Below are positions 56,870 to 64,000 of a stretch of DNA of 64,000 bases, piece by piece. The position numbers were made by a program, and so were the translations under genes. The stretch's first letter is position 1. The number at the start of each line of letters is the position of its first letter. Source of the stretch: Mesostigma viride. Taxonomy: Eukaryota; Streptophyta; Mesostigmatophyceae; Mesostigmatales; Mesostigmataceae. The notes under the pieces were generated by a model that worked only from the letters and a program-made list of their open reading frames with translations, was not told the origin of the DNA and made no database searches. The DNA is taken from the NCBI GenBank assembly GCA_009746045.1, contig RPFO01000329.1, forward strand, positions 62,001-126,000, written 5' to 3'.

Positions 56870-56934
56870 GGCCTGGTAAAAAGATTCTAAAGACCTATGT
56901 GTGGAAGGTCCATCATAGGGTATTAGCCCGGCAC

Positions 56935-58790
56935 AAGCCACGAGGTAGCCATGGCTGACGTCGGAGCTCATAACTTTCACGTTTAGGCACCGAATTCAGC
57001 TGTGAATATCACAATCGCTTCGTCTTTCTAAGACGCACACACTGATATATTTTTTCCGAAGCTGTTACGCAATTGTATATGACGAGCAAACGCTCATCTA
57101 CGCAATTAACGCAGCCTGGCGGCTGCATTAAGCAATGAAAATACGTCTGCAGCTCCGGCCGGCTGCAGCTTTGCCCTCAGGTCCGGAAGGCAGCGGTGAC
57201 ACTAGTCGCGCACTGGTGGTTGCCCAGGCCCCCCCCCCGGGCTTGCCTCGCCGTCTGCATCGCCTGAGCCCAAGCGCAGTCGCCCTGCCGAGCCGCACTG
57301 GGACGAGATCGCCTTCTTTGACATCAACGCACCTGGCTTCTGGACTCGAACCCCAGGCGGGAGCCTTCATGGAAGACGTGTTTTTAGGCACGCAGGCCTC
57401 GCTTGTAGCCCTGTGCTTGCACCTCATATCCCACAACCGCGGCCGCTGGCCCAACGGCCTTCCTGGCACCACCGATGATCTCGATATCATTCCACGCATG
57501 AAACGCCCCCGGCTCCAGCTTCGCCCTCTCAGTGCCCCCTCCTCGGGCGCTCTGACGCCGAGATCTGGCCCCCACCCCCACCGTCGCGACCGAAGCCATC
57601 GTCCGCACCCTCCTTAAGGAAGCTTTCGAGCAGCACGTGACCCCCCTTGCCACAGATGTGGCGGCCATGGGAGGCACGCTGGCTAGCTGCTGAGCTCCCT
57701 CACATTTCCACCACCGTCGATCACCTCCACCTCCACCCTACTCGCCTCCACCACTGCATGCAACCTCCACTGATGCACCGAGGTCCACTGCCGCCCTCAA
57801 GGCCCAGCTCCTCGACATCGACCAGCGCCTCAAGGACACCGCCATCGTCATCGAGTGCATGCAGAACACCGCAGGCATCACCGCCCATGCAGGCGGTGAA
57901 GGACATTGCCGCCAAGCCTGCATGGAGTCCCCGCTGGCCCAACCCGGGCGATGCCCCTCCCACCCAGACCTGGGCGGACCTGCATGCTCAAGCACCACAC
58001 CACCTCCACCACCTCCACCATCGCGGCACAGCTTAAGCAACAAGCCCTCTACCTCCGCGCGGAGGCCGACCGCACCGGCCCAGCGCAGCCATCGGTAATC
58101 ATCGTCAAGCACTTCGACCAGCCTGCAGATGAGACCTCGACGACTCTTCTCACGGCAGTTAAGCGCGACATTCTTGCCCCCATGCACGTGACACTGGTGA
58201 GCTGCGGATGTCGGCTGCCCGCCTTCCCGGCCGCGCGCGGGGTCAGGCTGGCCCGGCTCCCCTGCTCCTCACCTTTAAGTGCATGGCGGACAAGCTGTTG
58301 TTTCTTACAAACCGCAAGACTGGCTCTCGAGGACTCGCTACATGCTGGACGACGACCTGACCCTGCATGGCCCAGCAACAACGGCGGCGCGAGCTATGGC
58401 CGACCTACGTCGAGCTCCGGCACAGCGTAGGGGGGAAACCAGTATACTGGCAGGGGGACGTCATCCACGTCGACCACAAGCCCTGGCAGGCACCCCCAGT
58501 CTAGTAGGGAATATAGCAGTGTAGATTAGCCTACCACGCGGCCCCAGGCTTAGCCTACCACGCGGCCCCAGCGCATGTGCGCCCATAATGGCCATGGATG
58601 ATGATGCATTTAGGAATTTAGCCCCGCGCCCTGCCTATAATGGGACCCCCATGGATGATGCATTATTAAGAATGCTGACAGCCCTGCCTATACAGAGAGT
58701 CACTCTCTGATGACCGAGAAGCCATGCCCTAGCTCTTGTATATAGCCATGATGATCTTCCCCCCATATGACGGGCCCCCCTTAATAAGTA
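56935..58790 (+). mobile_element. ORF1-only retroelement, near full-length copy (A8)
   Basis: Starts with CACGAGGTAGCCATGGCTGA as A6 does. ORF1 traces include GSGDTSRALVVAQAP, ASLVALCLHL, GVRLARLPCS and DDDLTLHGPATTAARAMADL, with many frameshifts and small GCAT insertions. The 3' region ends near 58790, where the inverted copy A9 begins. Confidence 0.7.
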
Positions 58791-60825
58791 ATTAATAAAT
58801 TAATTAATCAGGAACATACCTCCGTTGGGAGTACATGTAGCACATATCCCTGAGAAGGGGCATATGGCTTTTAATACATTCTGGGCTACTTCCTGCAAGG
58901 GTGGGAATGTAAGCTACCCTTGCTCTAGGTGCACCAGGGCACCGGCCTGCACCCTCATGATCTATCAAGCTATGCCCAGCTAAGGGGGAGCCTGTCATGT
59001 GGGGGAAGATCATCATGGCTATACAAGAGCTAGGGCATGGCTTCTCAACAGAGAGCGTCTCTCTGCATAGGCATAGCATGGCTAAATTCTTAATGCAACA
59101 GCCATGGGGGTCCGATTATAGGCATGGCTTGGCTAAATTCTGAAGGCATTAATCATCCATGGGGGCCATTATGGGCACACATGCGCGTGGGCCACATGCT
59201 AGGCTAAGCCTGACTAATCTACACTACTGGTATATATTCCCTAGTCTGAGGTGGCAGGAGGTGCCTGCCAGGGCTTGTGGTCAACGTGGATGACCGCCCC
59301 CCTCCAGTATACCGGCTTCCCCCCTGCGCTCTGCCGGAGTCACCAGGAGCTGAAGGTAGGTCGGCCATTATTAGCTCGCGTCGGGCGCTGTTGCTGGGCC
59401 AGGGTCAGGTCGTCGTCCAGCGTGAAGCGAGTCTCCGAGAGCTTCTTGCGGCATTTAAGGAACGCCAGCTTGTCCGCCATGTACTTAAAGGTGAGCTATA
59501 GGAGCACGGGTGCCGGGCCAGCCTTACCCCGCGCGCGGGGGAGGCGGACAGCCGACATCCGCAGCTCACCAGTGAGTTGCATGGGGGCAAGAATGTCGCG
59601 CTTAAATGCCGTGACTGTGAGAAGGCTCGTCAGTGGAGGCCTCACCTGCCGGCTAGTCGAAGTGCTTGACGATGACATGTGGCTGCGCTGGGTGATGTCG
59701 GCCTCCTCGCGAAGGTCGAGGGCTTGTTGCTTGAGTTGTGCCGCGCGATATGGTGGAGGTGCATGGTGGAGGTGGTGTGATGCTTAAGCAAGTCCGCCCA
59801 GGTGGAGGGAGCATCACCGGACGGGCCGGCCCGAGCAGGTGCCGGCTGGGCGGCGATGTCCTTCACCGCCTGGGCGGTGAGGCCGGCGGTGTCATGCAAG
59901 CACTCATGCAAGGGCGGTGGCAGTGGCTGGGCGGTGAAGGCGTTGGTCGAGGTCGAGGAGCTGCATGGGCTTTGATGTCGGCAGTGGAGCCGGAAATGGA
60001 GGCGGCGGTGGTGGAGAGGTGAGGAAGTTCAGTAGCCAGCGTGCCACCCATGCATTGCTGCCACATCGGCGGCAAGGGGGGGCACATGCTGCTGAATTAA
60101 AGGCTTCCGTAAGGATGGAACGAAGGGTGGGGGCGGAGATGGATGGAGCCCAGATATCTCGCCGTCAGAGCGCATGATAAGGGAGTTGAGGATGGCGTGC
60201 TGGAGGTGGGCGCGGTTGCACCCGAACAGAACGCTGATGTTGTGCCACCAGGTGCCGTCCGAGCAGATGAGGCGGTCGATCGATGCTGTGGAGATGGAGG
60301 CACAGGTCGTAAAGCGAGGCGTAGTCCCCGTGGAAGATGCAACGCAGGGCAGTTGCCGGGGACATGTTGGTCCAGTCGTGATCATCGACCTTGAAAGGTT
60401 CAGGCCGAAAGCGCGGTTCTGAGGGGCGTGAAGACCCTCCGGTTTTGTCGGCGCCAGCGGGTGCATTTAGGGTCAGGCGATGCAGATGGCGATGCATTAA
60501 GCCCGGGAGGGTTCAGGGTGACCACCAGTGCGCAACTGGTGTCACCGCTGCCTGCCGGACCTGAGGGCGAAGCTGCAGCCGGAGCTGCAGACGTATTTTC
60601 ATGGCCGAGCGCATCCGCCAAACTGCGTTGCGTCGAGGAGCGTTTGCTCGTCATATATATTGCGTACTAGCTTTGGAAAATTATATCAGCATATGCGTCT
60701 TAGAAAGACGAAGCGATATTGATGTTCACAGCTGAATTCGGGGCTCAAACGTGAAAGTTATGAGCTCCGCCGTCAGCCATGGCTACCTCGTGGCTCGTGG
60801 CTCGTGGCTCGTGGCCCCCTTAGTA
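58791..60825 (-). mobile_element. ORF1-only retroelement, near full-length copy (A9), tail-to-tail with A8
   Basis: The minus strand runs from the repeated GAGCCAC 5' end at about 60820 to the TTAATTAATTTATTAATTAC tail at about 58790. Its ORF1 start is the best preserved: MTSKRSSTQRSLADALGHEN, then GSGDTSCALVV and NASPSASPDPK. Later parts (WTNMSPATALRCIFHGDYAS; NTAGLTAQAVKDIAAQPAPA; RLPRARGKAGPAPVLL) are split over frames. The copy is inactive. Confidence 0.72.
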
Positions 60826-61023
60826 CGTTGGGTTGAGCTCCGAGACATCACATTGGTGGTGCCGGTGCCCTTGGTGCACCTAGAGCAAGTGTCGTTTACA
60901 TTCCCACCCTTGCACTGGGAAGTAGCTTAGAATGTATTAAAAGCCATAGGCCCCTTCTCTGGGATATGTGCTACATATACTCCCAACGGCTCCAGTTATG
61001 TTCCTAATTCATAAATTAATTAA
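60826..61023 (+). mobile_element. ORF1-only retroelement, 3'-end fragment (A10)
   Basis: Has GGTGCACCTAGAGCAAGTGT, GAAGTAGCTTAGAATGTATT, GATATGTGCTACATATACTC and a CCAACGGCTCCAGTTATG terminus with a TTAA tail. It abuts and seems to interrupt a LINE pol fragment. Confidence 0.65.
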
Positions 61024-61560
61024 TGTGTGGAAAACCCTACGTTCCGGGGCCTGGCGGAGCATCCTGGTTACCGTGCCGTTCAGCCGTGTGGCCAGCGTGT
61101 CCGTGAGCGTCCATGCCTCGGCGCCATAGGCCGGTGAGCTAGCACCGTGAGGACCAGGACCTTGGGGAGCATGCGCCATGCGGTGCTCGCCCAGGTCCTT
61201 CGAGTGCTGAGTAGGTTTTGAGCGACCGATGCCTAGCCCAGGCCAGGCCGATGCGGATGTCCACATCGTCGGCGGTGTCAGGGAGCATGCTCCCCAGCAG
61301 TTTGAAGCGATCACGGAACTCGACCTCCTTCCCGTCTAGCAGCCGCGGCAGTGGCGGGCGACTGGTTGCCCCAACCACCATCGCCTCCGTTTTGACACTA
61401 ATCTCCAAGCCCAGACAGCTAGTCCAGCCAGGTCTGAATGTGCTCGGGGCGCTCGATGAGGGTGGTATCACGATCCACATAAATCAGGTCGGACAGTCTA
61501 CCTGGTTGGTGCGAGCTGAGTGCCCTACTAGCTGCAGGCGCCGCTGCTTAATGGTGCTGG
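61024..61560 (-). mobile_element. LINE pol (ORF2) C-terminal fragment
   Basis: The minus strand, over two frames, reads LGLEISVKTEAMVVG, FRDRFKLLGSMLPDTADDVD, IRIGLAWARHRSLKT and GAEAWTLTDTLATRLNGTVT. This is the region after the reverse transcriptase core in many APE-type LINE ORF2 proteins. The fragment lacks the catalytic core and has one frameshift. Confidence 0.7.
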
Positions 61561-61577
61561 TGATATGTTTCTGGCCC

Positions 61578-62214
61578 CACCGTCTAGGTCATCTAGTCGC
61601 TCTACATGCACGTAAGCCAGCCATATAATTTCAATGCACAAGGCTACACATTTCCATCTCCATTCATATTCATCGATCATCCTGAACGACTCGAAAACGC
61701 GGACAAGATAACGGCCGGCAGGCTTGAGCTACCATGGTCCGAATTCTCCCGATTTCTGGCCTGCGCTGGTTGTCTCCTTGATATATGGCATGCCGAGGTA
61801 CAAGTCCTCACTGCGGACATGCATGAGCAGCGCTCGTATCCTACACGAAAAATGTCGACCACAGCATGTTGGTGACCACGCCGTCCAGCTTTCTGGCAAG
61901 GTCGGCTGTGAGGGTCCACGTCTCGGCCCCGTACGCGCGTAAGAACAGGGAGGACCAGGACCTTGAACAGGTCCTGTTTCTCTAGGTACATTGCCCAGGG
62001 GCTTGCGCCACAGGGCCCTGTATTGGCGTTAAGTGTGCCAGGCGAGGAAGATACGGTGGTCCACATCGGCCTCGATCGCAGCTGGGGAGTAAGCTACCCA
62101 GCAACTTGACGCGGTCCCGGTACTGGACTCGAGAGCCATCGAGGAGAAAGAGGTCCGGCGGTGGCTGAGTGAGCCCAACCGCCAGGGCCTCCGAGGAATT
62201 GCACATGCATGCAT
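61578..62214 (-). mobile_element. LINE family C, 5'-truncated copy with ORF2 end and 3' UTR
   Basis: The minus strand begins with the same post-RT region as the previous fragment (LFLLDGSRVQYRDRVKLLGS), passes through frame-broken ORF2 (MYLEKQDLFKVLVLPV...), and ends with the family C block shared with 32-213 and 36437-36618. This copy links the dispersed family C block to a LINE. Confidence 0.6.
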
Positions 62215-63062
62215 TTCAACTAGTCACACCTGCACATGCTATGACATCCAACAATGATGCATTAGAAAATGTTGACTATATTTATACTTTACCCATGACC
62301 ATGGCATCAGGGACAATGATCCCTTGCACGCAATGCAACGTACACTACACTTTAACGGGATGCTGCTGCCCAGAGTCCTGGCTTGCAGGCTTGCTGACCA
62401 CATATACGTCATTATTTCGTCGTCATTAAACAATTGAGTGGATTGCAAACATAAACGGTCCCTTTATTTGTCGGAGGCGGGCCTGCCTGATCATGGAAGC
62501 ATCCCTGTTCCTTTTGCTAAAACTTGCAGTACCACTACGATGCCCAGAATGAGTATACCAACTAGCCACATCGTGGTGACCTTCTGACCAACAGACAATG
62601 ACAATACTCCGGGACCAACATGCCTGCCTGGTAGAAAGTGACGGTGTCCGTGCTACCACGAGGTTTCATAAGGGCCACCCCTGTCCATGAAAACGCAGTG
62701 GGCAGCCACAGATCGCCCCAGGGGTCAACGATTTGCGCACGCGACCCCCGGGGCCCTGCAATGCCCCCACAGTGTCGTGCCGACATCAACCGCATCCCGC
62801 GCTCACCGAGCATTGCATCATTCCAAGATAGCTGCAACTGGCACAAGAGGGGCAACAGGTCCATAGCAGGACCCATGCACCCCGCCCTGACAATAACCAC
62901 ATCACGCGCCCAACGAGCGACTGTCCTCCAGGCAAGCTCCACGAAAAGCCGTCCCACGGAGCATGGTCCCCATGAAGCATGTTTTCTCCCACGAACAATG
63001 GAGTCGCATGATGGTCTGCCCCTTTATCGCAGGCAACCTGGTCAAACCCTCCGCACCCCCCC
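62215..63062. other. No gene recognised
   Basis: 3' flank of the FtsH-like gene. No supported exon or repeat. Confidence 0.4.
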
Positions 63063-63400
63063 TCATGGGGAGACGAGCCGGATCTTCCGCAAGAAGTTGT
63101 CCAAGTCACCCCCAATCCCGACCGGCTTGCCGTAGTTCTCCGGGATGGGTGACACACGCTTGCCCTGCTCGTCGAACACCAGCTCAAACTCCTTCTCCTC
63201 AAAGTACTGCCCGCCCATCGCCTCCACCATCGCGCGCACCTCGGTGCCCGTCAGCGTGTTCTTCTCGCACAGCGAGTCGACGATGCGGACCAGGATCTTC
63301 TGGTTGCGGCGGAGGGCGTCCATGGCCGTCGCACGCGCCTGCGCAAGGACGGAGCGCACCTCCGCGTCTGCAACCTCAAGCAACGCTGGAGACATCTTGC
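63063..63400 (-). CDS. FtsH-like AAA/M41 protease, C-terminal exon (partial gene)
   Basis: The exon starts after TGCAG at 63401 and ends at TGA 63065-63063. It reads KMSPALLEVADAEVRSVLAQ, ATAMDALRRNQKILVRIVDS, then LCEKNTLTGTEVRAMVEAMG and a short acidic to neutral tail ending LRKIRLVSP. The pattern (D)AEVR...A...L..N...L..I...L.E..TL.G.EVR is the conserved end of the M41 peptidase domain of FtsH-family proteins, membrane-bound ATP-dependent proteases of chloroplasts and mitochondria. The catalytic HEAGH and AAA parts are outside the window, so active and inactive (FtsHi) forms cannot be told apart. A frame at 64000-63968 (RFLSGDFKFVLS before GTGAGT) may be the preceding exon. Confidence 0.65.
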
Positions 63401-64000
63401 CTGCAGGGGGGCGGGGAGAGAGCAGGCAGCAGGGGGCGGGGGGCAGATGGAGCAGGGGGCGGGGGGGAGCATAGAGGCAGCGGAGGTTGGGGGGCAGGGT
63501 TAGGCCCGGGGGGGAATGTAAGCAAGCATGGTGGTGTTAGTGCAAGAGCGAATTGTTGGGGAATGTGAGACAAGAGGGGGGCTCTAGAGCAAAGGAATGT
63601 GGGGGTTGCAATACGCTGGGTGGTTTGGGCTGATCCCAAGTCTTGTCCCTGGTGGCCGTGGTGGGGCCGGCGGGCAGGGGAAAACCGCCAGGTGTGCGGA
63701 GAGCAAAGGAGAGACACTGTGAGCACAAACTTGCAGTTGCCATGGCGAAAGCGGTGCATGATTCTTTTGGACGGGATTGTTTTCCTGCCTACATCAATCC
63801 ACACACATCCTGGACGCGGCAACATATTACGCCCATGCCTGCATGCCTCCCACGCTTACATCCTCGGCGGCGCACTCCATGATCACAAATGTGACGCCGC
63901 CACTGAGCAAGCGCTAATGCCTACGCGAGGATGCATGCCATCAACCATGTGCCTCCCCACTCACTGAGCACAAACTTGAAGTCGCCGCTGAGGAAGCGGT
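63401..64000 (-). other. Intron and possible upstream exon of the FtsH-like gene
   Basis: G-rich on the plus strand (a C-rich tract before the exon on the minus strand). The window edge holds a segment reading FLSGDFKFVLS, repeated in altered form at 63718-63757. Confidence 0.35.

Noticed and set aside
55934-56980. Five overlapping ~300-residue frames of HPSI, RPSV or DGRT repeats
   Set aside because: They arise from the tetranucleotide array, which is open in all frames used; no start context, introns or family similarity.

Overview
This window looks like nuclear DNA of a flagellated green alga (chlorophyte). The recognisable genes are single eukaryotic genes split into many short exons with GT-AG introns. 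Two of them carry the chlorophyte-style polyadenylation motif TGTAA shortly after their stop codons, and a third candidate TGTAA lies 96 bases past the glycosyltransferase stop. A ciliary transition-zone protein (TMEM138) is encoded. Most of the remaining sequence is repeats, retroelements and simple-sequence arrays. I could not fix the genus from sequence alone.

Layout. 1-7.4 kb: a LINE 3' end, two copies of an ORF1-only retroelement, and anonymous DNA with palindromes. 7.4-14.3 kb (minus): ZFPL1-like RING protein. 16.6-22.3 kb (plus): TMEM138 homologue with two MITE-like insertions and a tandem array of duplicated splice donors. 22.4-25.9 kb (minus): an R2-like non-LTR retrotransposon with a 15-bp target-site duplication, inserted at the TMEM138 polyadenylation signal. 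26-33 kb: a nest of retroelement copies. 33.4-39.4 kb (minus): a seven-exon gene for a fused metallo-beta-lactamase / degenerate receiver / GAF protein of bacterial type. 40.2-40.7 kb: LINE fragment. 41.9-50.3 kb (minus): Elongator subunit ELP4, carrying several minisatellites and a ~0.9-kb (GGA)n tract in its introns. 51.4-53.3 kb (plus): a membrane-anchored family-2-like glycosyltransferase, divergent from ELP4. 56-56.9 kb: a ~0.9-kb tetranucleotide array. 56.9-62.2 kb: tail-to-tail retroelement copies and LINE pol fragments. 63.1-63.4 kb (minus): the last exon of an FtsH-like protease gene that runs off the window.

The host genes do not form a pathway: Golgi RING protein, cilium gate, wobble-tRNA modification, a signalling/hydrolase fusion, a glycosyltransferase and an organelle protease. 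The mobile elements do seem linked. The ORF1-only elements share their 3' terminal sequence with a separate LINE family, which suggests they are half-LINEs moved in trans. Exon boundaries were placed by hand from splice consensus, reading phase and remembered family sequences. They agree in phase for TMEM138 and the MBL-GAF gene throughout, and for most of ELP4 and ZFPL1.
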